NCBI RefSeq assembly: GCF_014638915.1
Contig: NZ_BMFQ01000001.1
Span: 1,315,142 to 1,379,141, forward strand
Source: Xanthomarina arctica
GTDB lineage: Bacteria; Bacteroidota; Bacteroidia; Flavobacteriales; Flavobacteriaceae
Direction of reading: 5' to 3'
DNA length: 64,000 nt
Made by a program: the position numbers and the translations under genes. Shown here one piece after another: positions 43,261 through 52,482 of the stretch (positions within the stretch are counted from its first letter, which is position 1; the number at the start of each line of letters is the position of its first letter). Below the pieces are notes generated by a model. The model made no database searches and had not been told where the DNA came from. It saw nothing but the letters and a program-made list of their open reading frames with translations.

Positions 43261-43773
43261 TTCAGCATATACAATATAATACCTTGGAGTAAACCAACGT
43301 AAAATAGGGCGTATTCCAATTTTTTTGGTTGGATTGGTCCATTTCTGTCTGTCTATAATTTTCCAACCTGCTTTTTCTAAAAGCCAGTCAAACTGCCAAT
43401 CTTCAAATTCGTGATAATGTCTATCTAACATATCCGTTTTACTTCTATATGCTGAAGAAAACCATAATTTTAATGGAATACTAGCTACGAGTTTATCAGT
43501 TTTTATAGATTTCAAAACAGTAAAAGGAGAGAGTAAATGTTCGAAAATTTCAAAAGCAGTTACAACGTCAGCATTTGAATTTTCAATAGTAGATGTATCT
43601 ATGTCTAAATCTTCGCCTTGCGTATTTTCAACTTTAAAACCATGTTGTTTCATGATTTCTGTAAACGGATTTTCAACACCTAAATCTAAAATATCAGAAT
43701 CGGTTGAAATATGTTTCGTTAAAAATTCAGCTGTATGTTTAAAGCGTTTATTTGGAAAAGTATTTTCGTACAT
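43234..43773 (-). CDS. SAM-dependent methyltransferase
   Basis: A 179-aa methyltransferase. The SAM region is DSDILDLGVENPFTEIMKQHGFKVEN (about 24-49) with the acidic TQGEDLDIDT, and motif IV is ADVVTAFEIFEHLLSPF. The fold is complete but short, lacking a clear substrate domain. It lies 35 bp after the KAS III gene and just before the glycosyltransferase, all on the same strand. Confidence 0.8.
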   Translation of the reverse strand: MYENTFPNKRFKHTAEFLTKHISTDSDILDLGVENPFTEIMKQHGFKVENTQGEDLDIDTSTIENSNADVVTAFEIFEHLLSPFTVLKSIKTDKLVASIPLKLWFSSAYRSKTDMLDRHYHEFEDWQFDWLLEKAGWKIIDRQKWTNPTKKIGIRPILRWFTPRYYIVYAERIAQIPKS

Positions 43774-43807
43774 CTTAAGTTTCCGAGAAAACGGAAATCA
43801 TTTTGAG

Positions 43808-44869
43808 TTAATATTTATACACGATTGCGTTGATGTTCATTCCTGCGCCAACACTTGCGAACATAATAACATCTCCTTTATTAATTTCTTGACCTTCCAA
43901 TTGACCTTTTAAAATCAAATCGTATAAAGTAGGAATAGTAGCTACGCTTGAATTCCCTAACTTGTTTATAGTCATTGGCATAATACCTTTTGGCATGTCC
44001 ATGTTATAAAGTTTATAAAAGCGTTGCACAATGGCTTCATCCATTTTTTCGTTAGCTTGATGAATGAGGATTTTCTTTAAATCACCTATGTTATAACCAC
44101 TTCTATCTAAACAAGATTTCATAGCGGCAGGAACATGATTTAAGGCAAATTCATAAATCTTTCTGCCATACATTTTTATATAACGACGTTTGTCTGTGAT
44201 TTCTGGATGGTTGGTTTCACCAAAATAAATAAAATGCGCTTCGTCAACAGCATAGGTTGCACTTTCATGAGTAATAATACCACCTTCTTCATCTGTTTCT
44301 TCAAGGATAACGGCTCCAGCTCCATCGCTATAAATCATGGAATCTCTGTCGTGTTTATCAATGACACGAGATAATGTTTCGGCACCAATAACTAAACATT
44401 TTTTTGCAATTCCTGACTTTATAAAGGCATTGGCTTGAATCAGTCCTTCATTCCAGCCTGGGCATCCAAAAAGGAGGTCGTAAGCTACACATTTAGGATT
44501 TTTAATTCCAAGAAGATGCTTTACTCTAGAGGCTATGCTAGGAACTGTATCACTTTGTTCTGCTAAGTGTTTTACATCTCCATAGTTATGACCTACAATG
44601 ATGTAGTCGAGTTCTTCTTGATTTATTTTTGAATCTTCAATTGCTTTTTGAGCAGCAAAAAAAGCAAGATCTGAAGTTGTTAGATGATCTTCCGCATATC
44701 GGCGTTCGCCAATTCCAGTAATTGCTTTGAATTTTTCAATAATGACTTCATTATGATGTTTTATAGAAGAACCATCTTCATTATGAAATTCATGCTTATT
44801 AAAAGCTTCATTTCTTTCAATGTTGTTTGGAATGTAGCTGCCAGTTCCTGTGATTTTTGTTGACATCAT
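43808..44869 (-). CDS. Beta-ketoacyl-ACP synthase III-like protein (FabH family)
   Basis: A 353-aa thiolase-fold condensing enzyme. The catalytic triad is Cys136 in LLFGCPGWNEG, His in ILIHQANEK and Asn in KLGNSSVATIP. The family starts fatty acids or polyketide-like chains with acetyl-CoA or related acyl-CoA. Its neighbours, a methyltransferase and GT2, differ from a fab operon, so it may have a specialised role such as a lipid or pigment tail. Start is ATGATG, either Met. Confidence 0.88.
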   Translation of the reverse strand: MMSTKITGTGSYIPNNIERNEAFNKHEFHNEDGSSIKHHNEVIIEKFKAITGIGERRYAEDHLTTSDLAFFAAQKAIEDSKINQEELDYIIVGHNYGDVKHLAEQSDTVPSIASRVKHLLGIKNPKCVAYDLLFGCPGWNEGLIQANAFIKSGIAKKCLVIGAETLSRVIDKHDRDSMIYSDGAGAVILEETDEEGGIITHESATYAVDEAHFIYFGETNHPEITDKRRYIKMYGRKIYEFALNHVPAAMKSCLDRSGYNIGDLKKILIHQANEKMDEAIVQRFYKLYNMDMPKGIMPMTINKLGNSSVATIPTLYDLILKGQLEGQEINKGDVIMFASVGAGMNINAIVYKY

Positions 44870-44995
44870 GTTGCTATTAATCTGTTATTCTTATGCTAAA
44901 TTAATCAATAATAAATGGTTAGCATATTCATTTGTTAATAATTATTTAATATTTATGAAATTCTTAAAAAAGAAGCAATATTATTTTGTATTCAG

Positions 44996-45023
44996 CAAAA
45001 AAGCTCTCGAAAAGAGAGCTTTT
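44996..45023 (-). terminator. Terminator of gcvP
   Basis: The 9-bp stem AAAGCTCTC/GAGAGCTTT (45000-45008 with 45014-45022) has a GAAAA loop and a T run on the minus strand, 19 nt after the gcvP stop. Confidence 0.85.
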
Positions 45024-45041
45024 AAATAATTACTTATGCAA

Positions 45042-47891
45042 TTATGCTTCCATGTATGCTTCAATGGGTGCACAGGTACAAATAAGGTTTCTATCCCCAT
45101 AAGCATCGTCTACACGTCTTACGCTTGGCCAGAATTTATTATCTCTAATATAATCTAATGGAAAAGCAGCAGTCTCTCTTGAATAAGGCATTGACCAGTC
45201 AGAAGACGTTAGCATTTCTAGTGTGTGAGGTGCATTTTTAAGAACATTGTTGTCATCGTCTTTTGAAGCCATATCAATTTCTTTTTTAATAGAAATCAAT
45301 GCATCACAAAAGCGATCCATTTCAGCTTTACTTTCGCTTTCAGTAGGTTCGATCATTAAAGTTCCAGCTACAGGGAATGAAACAGTTGGCGCATGGAAAC
45401 CATAATCCATTAAACGTTTTGCGATGTCTGTTACCTCAATACCATTAGCTTTAAAAGGTCTGCAATCAACAATCATTTCGTGAGCTGCACGACCACATTC
45501 TCCAGAATACAACGTGTCGAACTGACCTTGTAAACGATGTTTGATGTAATTAGCATTTAAAATGGCAGATTTAGTAGAGTGTGTTAACCCTTCTGCGCCT
45601 AACATCTTAATATAAGCATATGATATTAAGCAAACCAAGGAAGATCCATAAGGTGCTGCTGAAATAGCAGTAATCGCTTTTTCTCCTCCAGTTTTAATAA
45701 TTGGGTTTCCTGGTAAAAATGGTGCCAATTGTTTTGCAACACAAATTGGGCCAACTCCAGGACCTCCACCTCCATGAGGAATTGCAAAGGTTTTATGTAA
45801 GTTTAAATGACAAACATCTGCACCAATATTTCCTGGATTTGTTAATCCTACTTGGGCATTCATATTTGCTCCATCCATGTATACTTGCCCTCCATTATCA
45901 TGAATTATTTGCGTGATTTCTTTGATAGCTGATTCGTAAACACCATGCGTTGATGGGTAAGTAACCATAATGCAAGAAAGATTATCTTTATGTAACTCTG
46001 CCTTTTCACGTAGATCTTCAACGTCTATATTTCCTTTCTCGGTAGATTTTGTAACAACTACTTTCATTCCAGCCATCACTGCACTTGCAGGATTAGTTCC
46101 GTGTGCGGAAGAAGGAATTAAACAGATGTTTCTATGATGATCTCCACGTGACTCATGATAGGCTTTAATAACCATTAAACCTGCATATTCGCCTTGTGCA
46201 CCAGAATTAGGTTGTAAAGAGGTAGCTGCAAAACCAGTAATTTCTGTTAATTGGTCTTCAAGCTCTTTTAAAATTGTTTGGTATCCTTGTGCTTGTTCCA
46301 CTGGAACGAAAGGGTGAATGCTTCCCCAGTTAGGTGAACTTAAAGGCAACATTTCGGCAGCGGCATTTAATTTCATGGTACAAGAGCCTAAAGCAATCAT
46401 AGAATGATTTAAGGATAAATCTTTTCGTTCTAACATTTTGATGTAACGCATCAATTCCGTTTCAGAATGATGAGAATTAAAGACGTCTAATGTTAAAAAC
46501 TCGGATTTTCTTTGAAGGTTTTCAGAAATATAATTGTTTTCTGAAAGCGAGGTCATTTTAAGAGTGTCTTTTCCTGTTGCTTCAGCAAAAATGGCAACAA
46601 TTTGGTTGGCATTTTTTAGGTTTGTTGTTTCATTAATTGAAATAGTAACCGTATTCGCATCAGGATAAAAGAAATTTACTTCATTTTTTTCAGCAAGCGC
46701 TTTTATTTTTGAAGCATCAGCTTGTATGCTTAACGTATCAAAATAAGAAGTGTTAGTTTGTTTAAAACCTAACTTTTCAATGGCATTGGAAATGGTTGTT
46801 GCTGTATTGTGGACTTTATTAGCTATAAATTGTAAGCCTTTTGGACCATGATATACAGCATACATTCCGGCCATCACAGCTAGTAATACTTGAGCGGTAC
46901 AAATATTAGAAGTTGCTTTGTCGCGTTTAATGTGCTGTTCTCTAGTTTGTAAAGCCATACGTAAAGCTCTATTACCATTTACGTCTTTGGTAACACCAAT
47001 AATACGTCCAGGAATATCTCTTTTATAAGCATCTTTTGTAGCAAAAAACGCCGCGTGAGGTCCACCATAACCCATTGGGATTCCAAAACGTTGGGTTGTT
47101 CCAACTACAACGTCTGCACCAAATTTACCTGGAGCTTCTAACATAACCAGGCTTAAAATATCTGCAGCTACTGCAACTTTTATTTGTGCTTTATTTGCTT
47201 TTTCAATAAACGATTTAATATCAGTTACCTGTCCATTTTTTCCAGGATATTGAAGGATTGCTCCAAAAAATTCTGAAGAAAAATTAAATGTATCTTCATT
47301 TCCTATCTCCAATTCAATTCCAATTGGAGTTGCTCTTGTTTGAAGTAATGATAGCGTTTGTGGTAAAATGTTTTCGGAAACAAAGAATTTATTCACACCA
47401 GCTTTTTTCTGATCGCGCTCTCTAACGGAAAACAATAAACTCATAGCTTCTGCAGCAGCTGTACTCTCATCTAGAAGTGAGGCATTTGCTAATTCCATTC
47501 CCGTAAGGTCTGTAACCATGGTTTGGAAATTTAATAAAGCCTCTAAACGACCTTGAGCTATTTCTGCTTGGTAAGGTGTGTAAGCAGTATACCAACCCGG
47601 GTTCTCAAGAATGTTTCTTTGAATTACCGGAGGTAATATGGTTGGATGATATCCAAGTCCAATATAGGTTTTGTATGTTTTATTTAGTTTAGAAAGATCA
47701 TGAATATGAGTAAGATATTCATACTCACTCATAGGTTCGTCCAAATCTAATGGTTTTTTTAATCGAATACCATCAGGAAGTGTTTCAAAAATAAGTTGAT
47801 CTAAAGAGTCCACACCAATGGTTTTTAACATTAGGTTTTGGTCTTCTTCTCTAGAACCAATGTGGCGAAGTGCGAAATTAGTTGTGTTCAT
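45042..47891 (-). CDS. gcvP: Glycine dehydrogenase (aminomethyl-transferring), P protein
   Basis: A PLP-dependent P protein of the glycine cleavage system; decarboxylates glycine and passes the aminomethyl group to the lipoyl of GcvH. The 949-aa protein combines both halves, as in E. coli: the PLP lysine lies in HLNLHKTFAIPHGGGGPG (about residue 700), and the N-terminal half keeps YTPYQAEIAQGRLEALLNFQTMV. The other gcv genes are not in this window; lipA at 29977 supplies its cofactor. Confidence 0.97.
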   Translation of the reverse strand: MNTTNFALRHIGSREEDQNLMLKTIGVDSLDQLIFETLPDGIRLKKPLDLDEPMSEYEYLTHIHDLSKLNKTYKTYIGLGYHPTILPPVIQRNILENPGWYTAYTPYQAEIAQGRLEALLNFQTMVTDLTGMELANASLLDESTAAAEAMSLLFSVRERDQKKAGVNKFFVSENILPQTLSLLQTRATPIGIELEIGNEDTFNFSSEFFGAILQYPGKNGQVTDIKSFIEKANKAQIKVAVAADILSLVMLEAPGKFGADVVVGTTQRFGIPMGYGGPHAAFFATKDAYKRDIPGRIIGVTKDVNGNRALRMALQTREQHIKRDKATSNICTAQVLLAVMAGMYAVYHGPKGLQFIANKVHNTATTISNAIEKLGFKQTNTSYFDTLSIQADASKIKALAEKNEVNFFYPDANTVTISINETTNLKNANQIVAIFAEATGKDTLKMTSLSENNYISENLQRKSEFLTLDVFNSHHSETELMRYIKMLERKDLSLNHSMIALGSCTMKLNAAAEMLPLSSPNWGSIHPFVPVEQAQGYQTILKELEDQLTEITGFAATSLQPNSGAQGEYAGLMVIKAYHESRGDHHRNICLIPSSAHGTNPASAVMAGMKVVVTKSTEKGNIDVEDLREKAELHKDNLSCIMVTYPSTHGVYESAIKEITQIIHDNGGQVYMDGANMNAQVGLTNPGNIGADVCHLNLHKTFAIPHGGGGPGVGPICVAKQLAPFLPGNPIIKTGGEKAITAISAAPYGSSLVCLISYAYIKMLGAEGLTHSTKSAILNANYIKHRLQGQFDTLYSGECGRAAHEMIVDCRPFKANGIEVTDIAKRLMDYGFHAPTVSFPVAGTLMIEPTESESKAEMDRFCDALISIKKEIDMASKDDDNNVLKNAPHTLEMLTSSDWSMPYSRETAAFPLDYIRDNKFWPSVRRVDDAYGDRNLICTCAPIEAYMEA

Positions 47892-48064
47892 TAAAAATTA
47901 GTTGTGTTAAGAATACGGTTTCTCGAAAATACTGTTTTAATGTTGCTATGATAATAAAAAATATAGCGCTTTTTTTCAAGCGCAAAATTACGGAATAATT
48001 CACTCTTTTTTGTTAATGAAAACTAAAGTTTTTAACCAATTAAAAAGGTTATTAACACTTTACG

Positions 48065-48072
48065 TACATTTG
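48065..48072 (+). promoter_or_regulatory. -7 promoter box (TACATTTG) for the UbiA-like gene
   Basis: An exact TAnnTTTG match ending 4 nt before the ATG at 48077, the same spacing as at tatA. Suggests a leaderless mRNA. Confidence 0.55.
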
Positions 48073-48076
48073 TTTT

Positions 48077-48910
48077 ATGCGTTTGTTAAAGCAAATATTT
48101 AATTTTTATATCGATAGTAGTATTCATGTGGCTTTAGCTGTAATGGCTCTGTCATGGATCACGCTTTTAGAGTTTCAAGTTCCTTATGATGGAGCGGTGC
48201 TATACTTTATATTTTTTGCTTCAGTTTCTGGTTATAATTTTGTGAAATACTTTGGTTTAGCGCGATTCCATCATAGAAGTTTAACAAGCTGGCTAAAGTT
48301 AATTCAAATATTTTCTTTAGTGTGTTTTCTGCTTATGTGCTATTATGCATGGCAGTTAGAACTTAAAACTCTTATAATTATTCTTGTTTTTGGAGTGGTA
48401 ACTTTTTTATACGCCATACCATTTTTGCCAAATAAAATAATTTATGATAGTCAGAAAAACCTCAGAAATATTAGTGGTTTAAAAGTGTATATTATTGCTT
48501 TGGTTTGGGCAGGAGTAACGGTTGTATTACCTTTAATAAATAATAATGTACACTTAAATGCAGATGTGGTAATTACCGTTATTCAAAGGTTTGTTTTTGT
48601 AACGGTTTTAATGTTCCCTTTTGAGATTAGGGATTTAAATTATGATAGTTTGAAACTTGCCACTATTCCGCAACAGATAGGGATAAAAAACACGAAGATT
48701 ATTGGAGTTCTCTTATTAATGTTGTTTTTCTTTTTGGAATTGTTTAAAGATGAGATTAGTGAGTATAATCTGATAATTCTGCTTGTGATTATCCTTATAA
48801 CTCTAATGTTTCTAATATTTACAAATAGAAATCAAAAAATATACTACTGTTCGTTTTGGGTTGAAGGTATCCCAATTTATTGGTTGTTATTAATGCTCTT
48901 GTTTTTTTAA
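48077..48910 (+). CDS. UbiA-like polytopic membrane protein
   Basis: A 277-aa membrane protein with eight or so hydrophobic segments between about 15 and 275. It resembles the UbiA prenyltransferase fold in topology, and has the late acidic FEIRDLNYDSLKLATIPQQIGIKNT at the position of the second D-rich motif; the first DxxxD motif is not obvious (NFVKYFGLARFHHRS instead). A prenyltransferase role is thus doubtful. The end overlaps the convergent small gene by 21 nt. Confidence 0.7.
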   Translation: MRLLKQIFNFYIDSSIHVALAVMALSWITLLEFQVPYDGAVLYFIFFASVSGYNFVKYFGLARFHHRSLTSWLKLIQIFSLVCFLLMCYYAWQLELKTLIIILVFGVVTFLYAIPFLPNKIIYDSQKNLRNISGLKVYIIALVWAGVTVVLPLINNNVHLNADVVITVIQRFVFVTVLMFPFEIRDLNYDSLKLATIPQQIGIKNTKIIGVLLLMLFFFLELFKDEISEYNLIILLVIILITLMFLIFTNRNQKIYYCSFWVEGIPIYWLLLMLLFF

Positions 48911-49153
48911 TTCCTTCTGAAGTGTTTCTTTTAAATTTTCTTTTTCAGATTGTTTTAAACAAGTCACTTTTGATTGTTTCAATGATTGGGTTAGTTTTTT
49001 ATTTTTACTAACATAAGTTCTAGTAATTCTACACCATAAAAAACGAAGGCTCAGCTTAAATTTTTCCCACAAAGTAGCTTCTTTGTACTGAGATTTATCA
49101 CAAATAATCTGTGCTTCTTCACACGATATAAATAAAAAGGATTTATTTTTCAT
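48890..49153 (-). CDS. Putative small anti-sigma-like protein
   Basis: An 87-aa soluble protein starting MKNKSFLFISCEEAQIICDKSQYKEATLWEKFKLSLRFLWCRITRTY, 5 bp behind an ECF sigma gene. It has the layout of small anti-sigma factors that use an HxxxCxxC zinc site, with 'SCEEA' and 'LWEKFKLSLRFLWC' in place, but the His and the second Cys are lacking. A longer frame starts at 49183 and would overlap the sigma gene by 25 nt, so 49153 is preferred. Role inferred from position. Confidence 0.6.
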   Translation of the reverse strand: MKNKSFLFISCEEAQIICDKSQYKEATLWEKFKLSLRFLWCRITRTYVSKNKKLTQSLKQSKVTCLKQSEKENLKETLQKELKKQEH

Positions 49154-49158
49154 CTTTC

Positions 49159-49710
49159 TTAAAACCAATTTTTTTCCATACACTCTGCCATTGTTATTCT
49201 TGCTCTATGGATTATTACCCACAGATTAGACGGAGTGATGTTCAGTTCATTACAAATAGTATCAGTTTCTAATCCTTCTATAGTTTTCATTCTAAAAACG
49301 GTAGCCTGTTTTTGCGGTAATTTGTTTAAACAATTGTAAATGGCATCCCCCAGTTCTTCATTAATAATGGTGTCTTCAGCTGTTTTATAATCTGGATCTG
49401 CTACTCTTTTTTCCAACCAGCTTCCTTCGTCATCTTCAGAATTAAATTCTACACGAATTTCAGCTTTACCTTTATTTGAATTTATTTTTCGGTAATGGTC
49501 AATTATTTTTCGTTTTAAAATTGATATGAGCCATGTACGTTCACTTGCTTCACCTTTGAAATTCTTCATAGATTTTAAGCCAGCAAAAAACGTATCCTGA
49601 ACCAGATCTTTTGCTTTTTCTCTATCATTAACGCGAGAAACAGTAAAATTGAAAAGGTAATCGGAATACAGGTCGATCCATTGGTTAGGATCTATTGTGT
49701 GTTTAGGCAT
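49159..49710 (-). CDS. ECF RNA polymerase sigma factor
   Basis: A 183-aa ECF sigma factor: region 2 in DLYSDYLFNFTVSRVNDREKAKDLVQDTFFAGLKS and region 4 in LNKLPQKQATVFRMKTIEGLETDTICNELNITPSNLWVIIHRARITM. It resembles flavobacterial ECF factors that sit with a small anti-sigma gene. It starts from its own -7 box and is followed by the anti-sigma-like ORF after 5 bp. No target genes can be named. Confidence 0.92.
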   Translation of the reverse strand: MPKHTIDPNQWIDLYSDYLFNFTVSRVNDREKAKDLVQDTFFAGLKSMKNFKGEASERTWLISILKRKIIDHYRKINSNKGKAEIRVEFNSEDDEGSWLEKRVADPDYKTAEDTIINEELGDAIYNCLNKLPQKQATVFRMKTIEGLETDTICNELNITPSNLWVIIHRARITMAECMEKNWF

Positions 49711-49732
49711 ATTTATTTTTAAACAGTTTTAT

Positions 49733-49740
49733 CAAAAATA
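49733..49740 (-). promoter_or_regulatory. -7 promoter box (TATTTTTG) for the third ECF sigma gene
   Basis: An exact TAnnTTTG match on the minus strand, 22 nt before the ATG at 49710. Confidence 0.55.
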
Positions 49741-49751
49741 GAATAAATATT

Positions 49752-51788
49752 CTACTTCTCAATCAATCCAGCACGCTTTAATAAGGCATCTGGTTTAGGT
49801 TCTTGTCCTCTAAAACGTTTATAAAGAATCATTGGATCTTCCGTTCCTCCCTGAGAAAGTACATGTTCTTTAAATTTAGTTGCGACTTCTATATTAAAAA
49901 TTCCTTTTTCTTGAAAAAATTCAAAAGCATCAGCATCTAAAACTTCTGCCCATTTATAGCTGTAATACCCAGAACTATATCCTCCTTGAAAAATATGTGA
50001 GAATGCTGTACTCATGCAATTCTCAGCCACATCTGGATATAATTTTGTGTTTTCAAAAGCTTCCAATTCATGTGCCTTTACAGATGTAATAGATTCTGGG
50101 GAAGCTGTTGCATGCCAACTCATATCAAGTAGTCCAAAACTAATTTGACGTAAGGTTTGCATCCCTTCATGAAAAGTTGAAGAGGCTTTGATTTTTTCAA
50201 TTAAATCCATAGGAATAACTTCGCCTGTTTCATAATGCGTGGCAAATAACTCTAAGGCTTCTTTCTCATAACACCAGTTTTCCAATACTTGACTTGGTAA
50301 TTCTACAAAATCCCAAAAGACACTGGTTCCTGAGATACTAGGATAGGTTGTGTTGGCCAGCATGCCATGTAAAGCATGACCAAATTCATGAAACAAAGTT
50401 GTTACTTCATTAAAAGTTAATAATGAAGGTTTGCTTTTTGTTGGTTTTGTAAAGTTGCAAACTATGGAGATGTGAGGACGTGAATTTTCGTCGTTTTTTA
50501 CATATTGTGGCTTGTAAGAAGTCATCCAAGCCCCATTTCGTTTTCCAGGTCTTGGAAAGAAATCGGCATAGAAAATGGAGACTAAATCCCCTTTATCGTT
50601 AGTTACTTTATAGGTTAAAACATCTTCGTGATATTTGTCTATGGTTGAAATTTCTTCAAAATGTAAACCATATAATTTTTCTGAAATAGTGAAAACACCT
50701 TGAATCACATTTTCAAGTTTAAAATAAGGTTTTAATTTTTCGTCGTCTAAATTGAAACGCTTTTGCTTTAATTTTTCAGCATAATAAGAACCGTCCCATT
50801 TCTGTAATTGGTCGATGTTATCTAATCCTTTTGCAAAGGCTTCCAATTCGTTAAACTCATTTAAAGCTGCAGGTTTGGCTTTCTCTAAAAGTTCATTTAA
50901 AAAAGAATTAACTTTTTCTGGTGTTTTAGCCATGCGTTCTTCAAGAACAAAATGTGCATGTGTTTTATAACCTAGTAATTTAGCTCTTTGATAACGAAGT
51001 TTTACAATTTGTAAGACATTATCTTGATTGTCCAAAGCATCGTTATGAAATGCTTTTGCACCAGAAGCAATGGCTAGTTTTTTACGCAGTTCGCGATTAT
51101 CAGCATAAGTCATAAACGGAATGTAACTAGGATAATCTAAGGTGATTAACCAGCCTTCCTTGTCTTTAGATTCTGCTAATTGTTGTGCCGCTTCTTTTGC
51201 TCCTTCTGGTAAACCAGACAGATCTTCTTCATTTGTAATTAGCATTTCAAACTTATTTGTTTCTGCTAATACATTTTCGCCAAACGTCAGTTTTAATTTG
51301 CTTAAAGCTTTGTCGATATCCCTTAGTTGTTGTTTTTTACCTTCTGGTAAATTAGCACCATTTCTAGAGAAACCTTTGTATTTTTTATCTAAAAGTGTTT
51401 TTTGTTCTGTGGATAAATCTAAGCTATCTTTCTCGTTGTAAACTGTTTTAACACGTTTAAACAAGGTTTCGTTTAAAGTAATATCGTTACTGAATTCAGA
51501 TAATAACGGAGAAACCTCTTGAGCAATTTTTTGAATATCGTCATTAGTTTCAGCAGAATTTAAATTAAAAAAGATGCTTGAAATTCTATCTAATTGTTCA
51601 CCTGAAAAATCTAAAGCTTCAATCGTATTTTTAAAGCTTGGTTTCTCTGGGTTATTTGCTATTTCGTCAATTTCTTTTTTAGCTTTTTCAATGGCTTTTT
51701 CAAAAGCAGGTAAAAAATGTTTGTTTTCTATTTTCGAAAAAGGAGCTGTATGAAACTCTGTGTCAAATGGTTTATTGAGAATATTCAT
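49752..51788 (-). CDS. M3 family oligopeptidase (Dcp/PrlC-like)
   Basis: A 678-aa zinc metallopeptidase of the thimet oligopeptidase family. The zinc site is TLFHEFGHALHGML (HEFGH, about 458-466) with the family's following Glu in FWDFVELPSQ. Length is near E. coli Dcp (681 aa), so it probably acts as a dipeptidyl carboxypeptidase in the cytosol or periplasm; there is no signal peptide. Monocistronic, 41 bp ahead of the third sigma gene on the same strand. Confidence 0.92.
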   Translation of the reverse strand: MNILNKPFDTEFHTAPFSKIENKHFLPAFEKAIEKAKKEIDEIANNPEKPSFKNTIEALDFSGEQLDRISSIFFNLNSAETNDDIQKIAQEVSPLLSEFSNDITLNETLFKRVKTVYNEKDSLDLSTEQKTLLDKKYKGFSRNGANLPEGKKQQLRDIDKALSKLKLTFGENVLAETNKFEMLITNEEDLSGLPEGAKEAAQQLAESKDKEGWLITLDYPSYIPFMTYADNRELRKKLAIASGAKAFHNDALDNQDNVLQIVKLRYQRAKLLGYKTHAHFVLEERMAKTPEKVNSFLNELLEKAKPAALNEFNELEAFAKGLDNIDQLQKWDGSYYAEKLKQKRFNLDDEKLKPYFKLENVIQGVFTISEKLYGLHFEEISTIDKYHEDVLTYKVTNDKGDLVSIFYADFFPRPGKRNGAWMTSYKPQYVKNDENSRPHISIVCNFTKPTKSKPSLLTFNEVTTLFHEFGHALHGMLANTTYPSISGTSVFWDFVELPSQVLENWCYEKEALELFATHYETGEVIPMDLIEKIKASSTFHEGMQTLRQISFGLLDMSWHATASPESITSVKAHELEAFENTKLYPDVAENCMSTAFSHIFQGGYSSGYYSYKWAEVLDADAFEFFQEKGIFNIEVATKFKEHVLSQGGTEDPMILYKRFRGQEPKPDALLKRAGLIEK

Positions 51789-51892
51789 TTTTGAATGAGT
51801 CTATTTGAAAATCAATGTCTTAATTTTCCTACTAAGAAGTTGATTTTCTGATTATTAACTTTTTATTATGATTTATTTTTGAATATAAGTGC

Positions 51893-51900
51893 TACTTTTG
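51893..51900 (+). promoter_or_regulatory. Orphan -7 promoter box (TACTTTTG)
   Basis: An exact TAnnTTTG match on the + strand followed by CATCAG, with no annotated gene downstream on that strand; the strong terminator at 51960 ends the unit. Confidence 0.5.
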
Positions 51901-51906
51901 CATCAG

Positions 51907-51990
51907 ATTTTTCATGAGAGTTTTAAGTGACTCTTTTAAATAGTTGATTAATAGCGATTAAAACCTCGACCAAAAGTCGAGGTTTTTTTT
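51907..51990 (+). ncRNA. Candidate small RNA or micro-ORF transcript
   Basis: A predicted 80-85 nt transcript from the orphan promoter at 51893 to the terminator at 51960-51990. It contains a small hairpin (AGAGT..ACTCT) and a nine-codon ORF at 51914-51943 (MRVLSDSFK, then TAG). It lies between purE and the M3 peptidase, both on the opposite strand. Support is limited to the sequence signals. Confidence 0.35.
51960..51990 (+). terminator. Strong + strand terminator near the purE end
   Basis: The 11-bp stem AAAACCTCGAC/GTCGAGGTTTT (51960-51970 with 51976-51986) has a 5-nt loop and an eight-T run on the + strand. On the minus strand, where purE ends at 51989, it has only four T. Confidence 0.85.
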
Positions 51991-52468
51991 ATTTCAAATC
52001 TTTTGAAGAGGCTATAACTTTAGCTTTTAATTCTTCTTTGTATTGTATTATTTTATCTAAAACTAGAGGATTTGAACTTCCAATAATTTGGGCAGCTAAA
52101 ATACCTGCATTTTTAGCACCGTTTAGAGCTACAGTTGCTACAGGAACTCCTCCAGGCATTTGCAAAATGGATAAAATTGAATCCCAACCATCAATAGAAT
52201 TACTGCTTTTTACTGGAACTCCAATAATTGGAAGAGGAGATAAAGAGGCTATCATTCCAGGTAGATGTGCTGCGCCACCAGCTCCAGCAATAATTACTGA
52301 AAAGCCACGTGTGTGTGCGTTTTTACCATAATCGAATAATTTTTCTGGTGTTCTATGTGCCGAAACAATATCCACTTCCACTTCAATATTGAAACTTTTT
52401 AAAATATCTATGGCTTCTTGCATAACAGGAAGATCGCTTTTGCTTCCCATAATAATTCCTACTTTCAT
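51989..52468 (-). CDS. purE: 5-(carboxyamino)imidazole ribonucleotide mutase
   Basis: Moves the carboxyl group of N5-CAIR to give CAIR in purine synthesis. The 159-aa protein shows IMGSKSDLPVM (about 6-16) and SAHRTPEKLFDYG (His of the active site), and the GAGGAAHLPGM loop, all standard. It lies 79 bp after purK with a palindromic element in the spacer. Confidence 0.96.
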   Translation of the reverse strand: MKVGIIMGSKSDLPVMQEAIDILKSFNIEVEVDIVSAHRTPEKLFDYGKNAHTRGFSVIIAGAGGAAHLPGMIASLSPLPIIGVPVKSSNSIDGWDSILSILQMPGGVPVATVALNGAKNAGILAAQIIGSSNPLVLDKIIQYKEELKAKVIASSKDLK

Positions 52469-52482
52469 AATAAATTCTAAAT

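Noticed and set aside
43176-43319. N-terminal extension of the GT2 protein up to 43319
   Set aside because: It overlaps the methyltransferase by 86 nt and is encoded by AAATTCC-type repeat; the conserved fold begins at the TTG at 43175.
51142-51441. 99-aa + strand ORF inside the M3 peptidase gene
   Set aside because: Shadow frame with Ser/Leu-rich composition caused by antisense of helical coding sequence.
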